DNA from: Alisma plantago-aquatica
Taxonomy: Eukaryota > Streptophyta > Magnoliopsida > Alismatales > Alismataceae
Direction: 5' to 3'
Length of the DNA: 64,000 nucleotides
NCBI GenBank assembly: GCA_963693085.1
Contig: OY856411.1
Coordinates: 70,297,001 to 70,361,000, forward strand
Under the pieces are notes generated by a model. The model did no database searches. It saw only the letters and a program-made list of their open reading frames with translations, and was not told the DNA's origin. The translations under genes and the position numbers were made by a program. Of this stretch, positions 45,546 to 57,660 are shown piece by piece (the first letter of the stretch is position 1; every line of letters starts with the position of its first letter).

Positions 45546-47023
45546 ATTGAAAGTATGTCTCAAGCTTTATGAATAGTAATCCTTATTGATGCACTGTGAG
45601 TGACATCTTTTGTGATTTATGGGCTGTAAGAGCCATAAACACCATCAAGGTCATGCTTGACAGATGACTTGTGATGAGATAATTGAGAACTGGTAATTGA
45701 AATGAGTTAGGCCGGCTACATTTTAGTATTCTCATATATAGCTGTGATGCTAATGTTTTTGTATGATGATATGAATACTGAATGTACCTAACTAATCAAG
45801 TGAAATGTAGAGCCCTGATCATAGATCCATCATTGTCAGAGTCTAAATGATGGTGAAACAGGTTTTCCTCAGGGAACTCCTGGATCACATACTTTTGAGT
45901 ATGTGGGGTACATGGATGTGTAGAACCTTACATCCTAGTGTAGGTATTTGATGTAGATTCTTGTAGTCCGTCATACCTTCACTATAAAAGAAAGGGTGAG
46001 AGGATGATGTAGATTCTAGTAGTCCATCAGACCCCACCATAAAGTCCTAAAGGTGAGATGTATCTCTACACTCCCTTAAAGACACAAATACCGTATCGGT
46101 GAAAGATAAACAAAAAATCTTCCGATAGCGAAGAGAGTACAGAATGCCACTGTAACTCTAAAAATAGCGAAGGACCAGAGTACCCTGGTGAGATATTATA
46201 AAGACATCCCGCCAGATGTCAAACAATCAATCCTCTAACTGACTGAGGAAGATGAGGTCATAAGAATCCGGCTCTTTTAATGACCTATGTATGATACTGA
46301 TGTGACTTCTTAGCGATCAGTTGGAGTATGAGTGGTATGCCTCATCTCCACAGGGCATAATAATGTTTGAAAACATAATCAACAACGTAGTATATCTGTT
46401 AAGAGTTATCTACGAGTTATTTGATTGATGTTACCATGAGTAGTATAGATGTTCTCATATTTTGATATTGATCGAACTCTTGCTTATTATCAGAACTGCT
46501 AGTGAATATCTTGAAGGCTTTAATTGCTTTAGTTATTCCCTGCTTTGTTTATAAAGCTTCTAGTGGAGAGTTATAACTCTCGCTGGGGCAATTATGTATA
46601 ATTGTCTCACCCCGTAGACTTCTACTTTTTAGGTGGTCGTCGAAGACGAAGGGACAAGAACTCAGGTGACCAATCCCAGCAGCATCAGGAGCAGTAGTTA
46701 TCTCAGGTGGAGATCTAGCCTGCTTCATGGTGTAGTATAGAGTCAGTCTTATGTGTCCTCTGTACTCTCAGGTCCTGGAAGTGTTTTGAGTATGAATTCT
46801 TGAGAAGTTTTGTATCATGTTGTATATAATTACTCAAGAAGTAATTGTCAATGATGTAAACAGTTAAATCCTTTTTCTATGGAAAAGGTTTGAGGTTTCA
46901 AGCTCTTGTCTCAAAAAGTTTTAATTTCCTGTGATTTTTGGTCTTCCGCTGTTTACCGAATGCTTCCGCACATGTTTAAATCGAGATTAATTCGTGGTTT
47001 GGAGATCGGAGCCCACAATTAAG

Positions 47024-47036
47024 TGGTATCAGAGCT
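47024..47036 (+). other. Primer binding site, tRNA-Met type
   Basis: TGGTATCAGAGCT lies six bases after the 5' LTR end, complementary to the initiator tRNA-Met 3' end. Confidence 0.9.
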
Positions 47037-47148
47037 CTAGGTTCGCCGAGTCTACAGAGGCATAGGACATAGGAAGTCGAGTCTATCTTTAGTATTCCTT
47101 CCTTATCTAATAGAGTCTTCTACTCCTCAGGAGAAGAAGATACTTAAG

Positions 47149-48312
47149 ATGTCAAAGCCACATGATGAGTATGTGGGAGAAAGTAGTGTCAGTGCACCTC
47201 AAGGCGGTGCAGAAGCACCAGAGGTGGAACAGCTTGTACCAGAACAACTTAGAGAGCCACCCCAGTTTGACCCAGCTGATATGGGTAACCCAGCAGTCCA
47301 GATTATGTTTGGGCAGTTTATGACTGCCATAATACATATAACATACAGGTTGCCTATGCCTGCACCTAGGGCACCTGTCCAACCAGAGGGGCAAGGTATC
47401 GGGAAGACGTTCGAGCGACTACGTCATGTCGGAGCTACCGAGTACCATGGGACTGCTGACCCCGCAGATGCTGATCTGTGGTTGACAGAGCTGGAGAAGG
47501 CTTTCAGGATCCTCAACATCCCTGAAGCTGAGAAGGTTAGACATGCTGTCTATCTTCTCAAAGGAAGTGCTGGTCACTGGTAGACCATGGAAGAGCAGAA
47601 GAGACCTGGAATAGGAATCTCGTGGGAAGACTTTCGGCGGGAATTTGTCCAAAGATATTTCCCGAAGACCTTCCTAGACGAGAAGATCTCTCAGTTTGAG
47701 AGACTGAGATAGGGTATGATGAACATTAGCGAGTATGAAGCTAAGTTCATGGAGCTGTTGCGGTTTTGTCCGCACATGGCTGCCACAGAAGAAGAGAGAA
47801 TCAGGAGATTCGAGAGGGGTTTGAATGCTGACATGTCTACCCCAGTGTCTGCCTTAGAGAACCGAGACAGATTCTCTATCTTCGTTGAATCAATCCGAAG
47901 GATAGAGAAATATGTGGTTGAGAAGAGGCAAACCCAGAAAAGATATCCATAATTCCAGGGTTCTTCATCTATGGACTTTAAGAAGTCTAGATCCTCTACA
48001 CCTAACCCTCCACCATCTAGACCTAATTCTCAGACTGAGTGGTCTCCAAGTAGGGATAGGGATCTTAGTTATATTCCAAATCAGGCCTCCAATATAGCAT
48101 CAACATCGGTGTCTGGACCTCACCGACCTTATACTATACCTAGAATCTGTTATCAATGCAGACAACCAGGACATATGGTAAAAGATTGTCCAGACGGGAA
48201 CCCAATGATGACTCAACCTGAGGGGAAGAGTCAGCAAGGATCACAAAGGAGGCAGTTTTCTAGTAACAATAGAGGACGTGGACAGACGTCCCGGGCAGGT
48301 CAGAGGAAATAA
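47149..48312 (+). pseudogene. Gag with zinc knuckle, three in-frame stops
   Basis: One continuous frame from the ATG at 47149 to TAA at 48310, interrupted only by stops at 47581 (TAG), 47713 (TAG) and 47950 (TAA). It holds the Gag core (YHGTADPADADLWLTELEKA, VYLLKGSAGHW, FRREFVQRYFP) and a C-terminal CCHC knuckle, C-Y-Q-C-R-Q-P-G-H-M-V-K-D-C (CX2CX4HX4C, about 48150-48190), that binds RNA. The tail is Gln/Arg/Gly-rich. All three stops fit single transitions from Trp or Gln codons. The rest of the frame is preserved, so decay is recent. A true starting point in an active relative is presumably the same ATG, 113 bp after the primer site. Confidence 0.88.
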
Positions 48313-48745
48313 AGTCATTCTGATATTTCATTTTCATGTTTCTATGTGTTAAAGATATGAAAATAGTTGTTTTTGAAATTATTTTGTCTAGTCCTATAAG
48401 GACACATGGGAGATGAGAACTTATATCTCACTCAATGTTCCTTAAAATGTTTTATAATCTCTCTTATCTGTATGTCAAAAGATGAGATTTAGAAATGTTG
48501 CCTGGAGGAAATATAGGAATGGAAAATCTTGTGTGTATAAGGATATGAAAAGTGAGGAATGAGACAGTATGTAAGTGCATACTACTTGATCTCAGTATTT
48601 GTAAACCCAGGCCAGGTATACAGCTATTGATGATAAAGTGAGTATGGAAACTCCTAGATTGATATCTTTTTGATTGCCCTGATCAAGCAATCATTCTGAT
48701 ACAATCTAATGAGTATCATGAAATAAGAAATATGGAACAATTAAT
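48313..48745 (+). other. Internal spacer after gag
   Basis: AT-rich non-coding DNA. No protease or RT codons are seen where pol would begin. Confidence 0.6.
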
Positions 48746-49411
48746 AAGGGGAAAGCTATGTGTCATCCCCAACAAAAAGGGAAAAGCTATGTGTCATTCC
48801 CAAACCACCAAAAAGGGAAGAGCTATGTGTCATTCCCAATTAAAAAGGGAAAAGCTATGTGTCATTCCCAATTAATAAGGGGAAAGCTATGTGTCATCCC
48901 CAACAAAAAGGGAAAAGCTATGTGTCATTCCCAAACCAACAAAAAGGGAAGAGCTATGTGTCATTCCCAAACCAACAAAAAGGGAAAAGCTATGTGTCAT
49001 TCCCAATTAATAAGGGGAAAGCTATGTGTCATCCCCAACAAAAAGGGAAAAGCTATGTGTCATTCCCAAACCACCAAAAAGGGAAGAGCTATGTGTCATT
49101 CCCAATTAAAAAGGGAAAAGCTATGTGTCATTCCCAATTAATAAGGGGAAAGCTATGTGTCATCCCCAACAAAAAGGGAAAAGCTATGTGTCATTCCCAA
49201 ACCAACAAAAAGGGAAAAGCTATGTGTCATTCCCAATTAATAAGGGGAAAGCTATGTGTCATCCCCAACAAAAAGGGAAAAGCTATGTGTCATTCCCAAA
49301 CCAACAAAAAGGGAAGAGCTATGTGTCATTCCCAAACCAATTAAAAAAAAATGGAAAAGCTATGTATCATTCCCAATCAAAGAGGGAAAAGCTATGTGGC
49401 ATTTCCAATTC
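48746..49411 (+). repeat. Minisatellite, about 20 units of 30-36 bp
   Basis: Units follow the pattern GGGAAAAGCTATGTGTCATT then CCCAA plus a variable link (CAAAAA, ACCAACAAAAA, TTAATAAG and others). Links recur in a higher-order order of about four to five units. Because many unit lengths keep frame, open frames of up to 161 codons run through it on the plus strand with a Lys-Gly-Lys...Met-Cys-His-Ser pattern; I regard these as repeat artefacts. Confidence 0.95.
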
Positions 49412-49773
49412 ATAAGAAGAACTGTGTGAACTATCCCAATTACATAGAGTTGTAAAGGATTACTGAGTAAATTATCCTTGTTAGATATATATGTTGTTCC
49501 TTTTGATAAATATTCTTGGGTGATGATAGGAGTATGTTCTTTTATGCTTCTTCTTTCCAATAATTTGGACATCATATGTTAGGGGTTTATGCTCTGCATA
49601 AACATTGGTAAGGTTGAATTAGTGAAAGGAGCCTTGTGTGGAATTGCAGAATTCATGATACCTCCATGATATTAAGATAATATGTGGAGACTTGAGGGCA
49701 TGATTAATAAATACTCTGTTTCTCCTTTTGTCTGAGATTTCGGGGACGAAATCCTTGTTAGGGGTTTATAATT
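49412..49773 (+). other. 3' internal region and probable polypurine tract
   Basis: Non-coding. Before the 3' LTR it reads TTTCGGGGACGAAATCC and then TTAGGGGTTTATAATT, the arrangement usual just upstream of Del/Tekay-type 3' LTRs. Confidence 0.55.
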
Positions 49774-52700
49774 TGTAACACCCCTGACCTGGGTTATGAA
49801 CTAACCCTGGAAGTTTTGCCTAAATATGTAATTAATATACTTGTGAACACTCCCTGGCATGTAACTAAGTTCCTCAGGAACATTTATTTTCAATATTGCT
49901 CCTTTTTGTATAAAGTTGTGGCATTGTGTTGTATGCAGGGACCCATGTGCAAATTACCCAGTTTAAGGGTTGAACTTGCAAAATTCACAAGATGAGATGT
50001 ATCTCTGATGTTGAAACATCATGAGGATGCCTATGATGAAGTTTGAGGGATTTCCCAAGCTTGAGCACCAAGGTGCAGCTGTGGAAGCAATCCCCATGCT
50101 TAGAAACCCTAATTTGGGGTAAAGTGCAATTTACCCAAATTGAGGGATCCAACTTGTAATTCTGAATATCTAGAACATCTTTTATGACTCTTGACATCAT
50201 TTAGAGTAGAAATGATGAAAGGGATACATCATTTAATAAAAAGATGAGAAATATGATCTTTGTGATAGAAATCACCTAAAATGGGTATGAAATCCTTTCA
50301 TGTATGTACCCTAGTTGAAGGTTGTATTTCTTTACCCTTAGATCTAGAGTTTTCATGAAACTTGCACAAGGATTGATGAGTGAGATGTGCCTTTGAGCAA
50401 GGAGGGACCCAGATGTGATTTCCAATCTTGTGAGGTCCTTAGGGTGTAAAAGAGGCTAAAGTATAAAAGCCCTTTTCCCTTGCAATTGAGTGAACGATCC
50501 TTCCTTTCCTTCATTCTCTTCCTTTCTTGCTCAAACGACCAAGGATAGCTCTAGAGCTCAGGGGGGGACGACCAACCTATTCTAGGTAAGAGAACCCCAC
50601 CTTCTAGCTCGAATTCATGGAGGAATTCACTTTCTAAGGTTGGTTTTATGGTTAGCTTACTTAGTCTTCTTGTTCTAGCCAACCAAAGCAACGTTTCCTT
50701 GGAGTTTTCACCCCTGACCAAGTTGTGGAAGCTCAAGGACGCCATTAAAATCTTGGAGCTTGAAGGCTTGGAGCTCTAAGATCAACCTTTAGGCGGGTTT
50801 TATAACTCTAAACTTTTGCTTTATAAGTATGCTTTATTCTTGCAATTTACTTGGTAAAATCTCCTTCTACCACCCTTCTTCCTTGCACGTTTGCAAGCAA
50901 ATCAGTGGAGAAACCGACCTTGCTAGAGGTTGAAGATGAGGGGCGTGATTCCCTATGTTACTTTTTCAAACGACCTTGGACCCTTTTGGTCCAAACGGTT
51001 GCAAACCGTTTGGGTTCAAACGGTTTCAAACCGTTTGCTCTCAAACGGTCTTGCAAGACCGTTTGGATCGAAACGGTCTCAAGACCGTTTGAAAGAGTTG
51101 ACCAAGGGATGACCGTTTGAGGGTCTGTTCCTAACATATTGAATTTCATCTCTGCAAAGAATCAGAGTCTAATTCTTAACCGATTGAGAGTTGAAGGCAC
51201 TTCAACATGAAACCCTAATCGGGTGAAAAAGTGTTGATTTAACATATAGATCTTGTTGAGTTTTGGGTTGAAGGACCCAAACGGTCTCAAGACCATTTGG
51301 GGATTCCTCCAAACGGTCCTAAGACCGTTTGGGCATAACCCAAGACTGTTTGAATGTCTAGGGTTGAGTTAATCTAATGATTTGAGGGTCCAATTGTAGG
51401 GAATTGATGAATTGATGAAAGTTGCTGATTTTGACCTAATTGGACTTCAACCTTAGTCAAAACGACTTGGATTTTGGTCAAACTTTGGGCAAACGGTCTC
51501 AAGACCGTTTGGATGATGTCCAAACGACCTCAAGACCGTTTGGGCCAAGTTTGAGCCCAATTGGAGGTCAATTGATAGGTTCAACCTTGAATTGATTCAC
51601 ATTGTTGAACATTGATGACCAATCGATTTGAAACCCTAATTGAGGAGGATTGAAACCTAATTGGCTTGCAATTGAGGGTCAACTGGATGTCTAAGTGGTT
51701 AAGGCTAACCCTAATTGACTCAATTTATAAGTGGTTAGCATAGCTTTAACCAATTGAGGGCTTCAACACACATATCCATGAACATTGGTGACTTTTGAAC
51801 CCCTTTGGAGGTCCAAACGGTCTCAAGACCGTTTGAGACCAAACGGTCTCAAGACCGTTTGGGGCCAAACGGTCTCAAGACCGTTTGGGCTCAAACGACC
51901 TCAAGACCGTTTGGGCTCAAACGACCTCAAGGTCGATTGGTCCCAACGACCTCAAACCGATTGAAGCCCCAAACGGTCTGGAAGTCAACCCTTCCAAACG
52001 GTCTTCACCTCCAAACGGTCTCAAGACCGTTTGGATCCAAATGGTCTCAAGACCGTTTGGGGTCAAACGGTCTCAAGACCGTTTGGGTGGTTGAAACCGT
52101 TTGAAGATTGGTGATGGTTTGTACTTAACCATTTGATGATGTAATCAGTTCAATGGTGATCCAATCTAAACCCTAATGGTAACCTAGATCATTAAGGGAC
52201 TATGTGATTAGTGAGTTAACCCATGATGGTGATAATGTGGCAAATTACCAAAATACCCTTGAGGGGTCTAAAGGGATAAAACCTTGTTCTAATCAAACCC
52301 TAATCACATGATGTTGATGTTTTTGCTTATGTTAGTCAAAGGAGACTTATCTCAACCTGATCTAGAGTGGTGTTGCCACCATCTACTAGTGAGAGGAGAG
52401 AGAAAGTATCCTAGAGAGAGAAAGTACCCTTTTTAAGGTGGAAACTCTGGTGAGATACTTCAATTACATATGAATGTGCATGTTTAGGGAATGACCCACC
52501 TATGTGAGGTCATGGAAACCCTATTTATAATATCTAATGGATCTTAATCCTAAATAAGAGCCTTAATGATGATGTTTCTCTTACATAATGATGTAATGAG
52601 TACAATTCACCATGGAGTGAATAGTAAACCCTAAGTTTAGGGTGAAGACATGAAAGATGAATAGTAAACCCTAATTCAATTGAATAAAACCCTAATTGAT

Positions 52701-55151
52701 GACTAGTTGAGGGTTAGTTAAGGGTCAAATCAGTTGAAGGTTGACCTATTTAACTCAATTGAAGTATGAGGGTAGGTCCAATTGATGACTGGTTCCATGA
52801 ATCCAATGATTGAAGGAATCAACATTGGAAACCCTAATTCAATTGGATGCTTTATGTAATGGAGGCCCAATGTGATTGAATCTCTTGAGAATTAAGATGA
52901 TGAATGATCCATTAACCCAATGATGATTAGTAATGATAAACAAATAAAGTACAAAGGTTGAAACCCTAACAGTATCTAAGGGACTAGTACCAATTAAGGA
53001 ATGAATCCCTAATTGCTATTTGGACCAATGACTTGATACACTACGTTAAGCAGAGTTGTATGCTCTTGATTGAAGGGTTGATATGACCTAATCAATTTGA
53101 GATGATGTTAACATGAATTCATACATGAATATGATTCATGTGGTGATTAAGGGTATGATCCTTGAGAAGAGAGATCATGAAACTCTAATCATGTTTATAA
53201 ACCCTAATTGACAGGGCTTTTGGGTTTTAACCCTAGTTGAGGGTAATTCCATGTGAACCCTAGTTGAGGGTAATTCCATATGAATCCCTAGTTGAGGGTA
53301 ATTCCATGTGAAACCCTAGTTGAGGGTGATTCCATGTGAATCCCTAGTTGAGGGTAATTCCATGTGAAACCCTAATTAAGAATGCATCTTTAATTGTTGA
53401 ATTGTTTACTATTATCTGTTGAATGAACCATGCAGGTTGTTATGAGATGATGGGCATATCCAGGTAGGGAATGCCATGTTATATTAATGAACCATGCAGG
53501 TTGTTATAAGATGATGGGCATATCCAGGTAGGGAATGCCATGTTATATTAATGAACCATGCAGGTTGTTATGAGATTATGGGCATATCCAGGTAGGGAAT
53601 GCCATGTTATATTAATGAACCATGCAGGTTGTTATGAGATAATGGGCATATCCAGGTTTGGAATGCCATGTTATATTCATTGAAAGTATGTCTCAAGCTT
53701 TATGAATAGTAATCCTTATTGATGCACTGTGAGTGACATCTTTTGTGATTTATGGGCTGTAAGAGCCATAAACACCATCAAGGTCATGCTTGACAGATGA
53801 CTTGTGATGAGATAATTGAGAACTGGTAATTGAAATGAGTTAGGCCTGCTACATTTTAGTATTCTCATATATAGCTGTGATGCTAATGTTTTTGTATGAT
53901 GATATGAATACTGAATGTACCTAACTAATCAAGTGAAATGTAGAGCCCTGATCATAGATCCATCATTGTCAGAGTCTAAATGATGGTGAAACAGGTTTTC
54001 CTCAGGGAACTCCTCGATCACATACTTTTGAGTATGTGGGGTACATGGATGTGTAGAACCTTACATCCTAGTGTAGGTATTTGATGTAGATTCTTGTAGT
54101 CCGTCATACCTTCACTATAAAAGAAAGGGTGAGAGGATGATGTAGATTCTAGTAGTCCATCAGACCCCCACCATAAAGTCCTAAAGGTGAGATGTATCTC
54201 TACACTCCCTTAAAGACACAAATACCGTATCGGTGAAAGATAAACAAGAAATCTTCCGATAGCGAAGAGAGTACAGAATGCCACTGTAACTCTAAAAATA
54301 GCGAAGGACTAGAGTACCCTGGTGAGCTATTATAAAGACATCCCGCCAGATGTCAAACAATCAATCCTCTAACTGACTGAGGAAGATGAGGTCATAAGAA
54401 TCCGGCTCTTTTAATGACCTATGTATGATACTGATGTGACTTCTTAGCGATCAGTTGGAGTATGAGTGGTATGCCTCATCTCCACAGGGCATAATAATGT
54501 TTGAAAACATAATCAACAGCGTAGTATATCTGTTAAGAGTTATCTACGAGTTATTTGATTGATGTTACCTTGAGTAGTATAGATGTTCTCATATTTTGAT
54601 ATTGATCGAACTCTTGCTTATTATCAGAACTGCTAGTGAATATCTTGAAGGCTTTAATTGCTTTAGTTATTCCCTGCTTTGTTTATAAAGCTTCTAGTGG
54701 AGAGTTATAACTCTCGCTGGGGCAATTATGTATAATTGTCTCACCCCGTAGACTTCTACTTTTTAGGTGGTCGTCGAAGACGGAGGGACAAGAACTCAGG
54801 TGACCAATCCCAGCAGCATCAGGAGCAGTAGTTATCTCAGGTGGAGATCTAGCCTACTTCATGGTGTAGTATAGAGTCAGTCTTATGTGTCCTCTGTACT
54901 CTCAGGTCCTGGAAGTGTTTTGAGTATGAATTCTTGAGAAGTTTTGTATCATGTTGTATATAATTACTCAAGAAGTAATTGTCAGTGATGTAAACAGTTA
55001 AATCCTTTTTCTATGGAAAAGGTTTGAGGTTTCAAGCTCTTGTCTCAAAAAGTTTTAATTTCCTGTGATTTTTGGTCTTCCGCTGTTTACCGAATGCTTC
55101 CGCACATGTTTAAATCGAGATTAATTCGTGGTTTGGAGATCGGAGCCCACA
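49774..55151 (+). repeat. 3' LTR of the gag-only retrotransposon
   Basis: Near-identical to 41580-47017, 60 bp shorter. The length differences visible by eye fall mainly in the palindrome array and in short tandem repeats (for instance one 20-bp unit fewer near 52090-52110 and one GAGAGAAAG unit fewer near 52400). Confidence 0.94.
50965..52115. repeat. AAACGGTCTCAAGACCGTTT palindrome array, 3' LTR
   Basis: Counterpart of 42770-43970. The cluster at 51813-51900 has a different unit order and number from its partner at 43618-43740, and the end at 52085-52110 has one unit fewer. Confidence 0.94.
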
Positions 55152-55428
55152 ATAGCCTCATAATTTTATAATGGCATCCAACTTATATTGAGCATTGTCA
55201 ATAAATCCAAGCATCATCATCCTCATAGTATGAGTCTGGATTGATCAATCAGAGGAAATCCAGCTGCAACATTTATTCCATACAATTAGGAGGCTCTTAG
55301 ATCATTATATCCCTCACCAGATATTTAATTTGCCACAAAACCCAAGCCTCAACATTTACACATAAACATTTAGATAGCCACATTAATATAAGAAATTCAT
55401 GAAAATACATTACATTAATATAGAGATA

Positions 55429-55611
55429 TGTTGTGTTCAGTTATGTTTTGTTGAGTGTCATGTGCATCACATGTGCCTCACTTATGTTTTCATTTCTGTA
55501 GTTTAGTCCCATATTGCCCACCTCTACTTTAGTCTTTATTCACTTCTGTTATATATGAGACTGCATTGTACACTATTTTACTCACTCAATAAACCATTCT
55601 CAGTTTCTCCA
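55429..55611 (+). repeat. 5' LTR of the plus-strand copia element
   Basis: Begins TGTTGTGTTCAG and ends TTTCTCCA. The left limit is inferred from TGT...CA ends and length since no partner LTR is present. The primer site TGGTATCAAGAGC follows at 55614. Confidence 0.65.
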
Positions 55612-55626
55612 TATGGTATCAAGAGC

Positions 55627-56030
55627 AGGTCCGGTCCTACTTTTTTTTCCACCCTGCCCCTATGCCCTGAGTCCCCCCCGCCGCCGCCACCACTCCCCTC
55701 TCCCCTTCCCCCTCGCTCCACCGCCGGCAGCTCCTCCCCTGCCCTCCGCAGCTGCTCCCGCAGCCCCTCCCTTCTCCACCCGTCACCCACCCCTCTCCTC
55801 CCCTTCCACCACCCGTCACCCCCCCCCTTCTCCCCTACTGCCGCCGCCTTTCCCCCACCTGTTGTCACCACCCCCCTCCTCTTCTTCACCTCCGCTGCCC
55901 CTCTCCACTCCTCTACCCACCGCCGGATTGCTCCTCCTCTCCTTCATCTGCTTCCCCCACATCCACCACCCTCCCTCTTCTCCTTTTTTGCTGGTCCATT
56001 CTTCCAGACAACCATAGATATCCCACGTTG
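55627..56030 (+). repeat. C-rich leader of the copia element
   Basis: C/T-rich (CCGCCGCC, CCCCTCC) low-complexity DNA between primer site and gag gives long Pro/Ser frames on the plus strand and Gly/Glu frames on the minus strand. No domain is recognised. Confidence 0.6.
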
Positions 56031-56252
56031 AGAGTCTCCTAACTCTCTAGTTCTTTCTCTGCCTGCGCTTCATGATGGGATATTGATCTCCTCATGCACG
56101 TGTAGGTTCCTTTATCCATCTATCTTCCTGAAACGGGTTCCTCTGATCTGATGCTTCAGATCCCTGCTGCTGCTACTTCCCCATAGTGGGTTAATTATTT
56201 ACAACATGTTGCTGCTACGCCACCACCTCATTATTGTCTACTTCTGCTCGGT

Positions 56253-57205
56253 ATGGCCTCAGTGGAGCCTCCTAGCTCTCTATGTGTTACCACTGTCAAT
56301 CTCTATGGTTCAAACTACCATCTGTGGTCGGCGTCATTTGTGCTCTATGTGAAGGCTCAAGGTCGATACTCCCATCTTACCACTGATCCTCCGACTTCCC
56401 CTGCTGCTACTGCTGACGAAAAGAAGCCTATGCTCAATGGTTCAAAGATGACTCTGGTATTATGTCCTGGCTTCTCAATAGCATCGAGTCGTGCATTAGT
56501 CAGTCTCTGTTGTGTCTTCATGATGCCAAGGCAATGTGGGACCAGCTGTCTCATGTCTACTCGCATCAACAAAATCCTAAATGGGTTTTTGAAATTTTTA
56601 AAAATCTGGCCAAGAAGGAGTACTCTAAAGATGCGTCTATTGAGGATTTCTACAACCAATGTTCTTCTCTCTGGAATGAGTATGAAATCTACCATCCGCT
56701 GACTACTGACATAAAAGAGGCTCAGAAGAAGTGCAATGAACTCCAACTCATTCAATTCCTGGCTGCCCTACCTGCTTCTTTTTCGGGCATGGTTGATCAA
56801 ATTCTATCAAGTGACCCTCTTTCGACTCTTCATGACGTTCTCAAAAGAGTTCAACGAATACCATCTGTATCCTCTACTCCTGTTATTGAGCATCCTGCTT
56901 TGGTTGCTCGCACTGCTGATTCTGGACGTGGCCGCAGTCGTGGACGTGGTCGTGGAGGACGTCTACCCCCTTCTGGCGGAAGAGGTGCTTCTAGTGCTCC
57001 TGGACGAGATCAAGCCACTGGACCTAACTACTGCAACTGGTGTGGTCATGACAATCACACTGAAGATAGGTGTTGGATAAAGCATGACAAGCCATCTTGG
57101 GCAAACCAGGCCTCTACTGAATCTATTACTGAAGCTGCATCCGATCCACCAGCTGCTCCTCCGACCACTGACTGGCTTCGCTCTAAATTCGAGAAATTCT
57201 TCTAG
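56253..57205 (+). pseudogene. Copia Gag with zinc knuckle, frame-broken
   Basis: ATG at 56253 opens with the copia Gag start (LYGSNYHLWSASFVLYVKAQ). After a frameshift near 56450 the frame continues with SWLLNSIESCISQSL, DAKAMWDQLSHVY, EDFYNQCSSLWNEY and FLAALPASFSGMVDQIL, the UBN2-type Gag core. An Arg/Gly-rich stretch and the knuckle C-N-W-C-G-H-D-N-H-T-E-D-R-C (CX2CX4HX4C) follow near 57035-57075. Stop at 57203. Confidence 0.88.
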
Positions 57206-57660
57206 GAGCACATGACTCAACTGCCTTCGACATCTGCTGTCGGTTCTTCTGCAATGCTTGCATCTCCCTCTACTGGTAACCATAAGTGATGTATTGATTC
57301 TGGTGCGTCTGTCCACATGGCAGGCGACATCCACTTATTTTCTGCTCTGTCTAAAACATTGAATATTCCATCGATCATGGTTGCTAATGGATCGAAAATG
57401 CCTGTTCATGGCGTTGGCACAGTTTCGCTATCTCGCAAGCTGAATCTTCACTCTGTTTGATACATACCACAATTTCCTGTTAATTTATTATCTGTCAGTT
57501 AAACTGTTAAACAACTTCAGTGCTCTATTAAGTTTGATCCCTCGAGTTGTGTTTTAAAGGATCTTCGCATGAAGACGAGGATTGGTTTGGGCCATGAAGG
57601 ACCAGATGAACTTTACTACTTGGATGGACCGCCTGTAGCTTCAGCTCTCTTGTCTACATC
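57206..57660 (+). pseudogene. Copia aspartic protease
   Basis: The active-site segment reads CIDSGASVHMAGDIHLF near 57292-57340, preceded by an in-frame TGA where Trp is usual. Later strand segments (MVANGSKMPVHGVGTVSL and NLLSVS) follow, with further stops near 57459 and 57499. Confidence 0.82.

Larger units (their letters stand above)
41580..47017 (+). repeat. 5' LTR of the gag-only retrotransposon
   Basis: Starts TGTAACACCCCTGACC and ends GAGCCCACA. A TATA-like GTATAAAAGCC lies near 42270. It holds a palindrome array (about 42770-43970), telo-box motifs, a ~28-bp repeat (45097-45240) and a 64-bp repeat (45290-45545). No protein-coding content is recognised despite several frames over the palindromes. 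Confidence 0.94.
41580..55151 (+). mobile_element. Complete non-autonomous retrotransposon with 5.4-kb LTRs (gag only)
   Basis: A 13,572-bp element with near-identical LTRs of 5438 bp (41580-47017) and 5378 bp (49774-55151), a tRNA-Met-type primer site, gag, a minisatellite and a purine-containing tract before the 3' LTR. Flanks carry a perfect 5-bp duplication ATAGC (41575-41579 and 55152-55156). The 2.76-kb internal part has no protease, RT or integrase, so the element must borrow these; it fits the TR-GAG class of LTR elements that keep only gag. Gag resembles Tekay/Del-type Ty3/gypsy Gag. High LTR similarity suggests a recent insertion. Confidence 0.93.

Noticed and set aside
48758..49415. 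Minisatellite frames as a cysteine/histidine-patterned protein
   Set aside because: Open in several registers because unit lengths are often multiples of three; no start context or domain. Kept only as a finding.
55578..56031. Proline/serine-rich and glycine-rich frames before copia gag
   Set aside because: C-rich low-complexity leader DNA between primer site and gag; both strands open.
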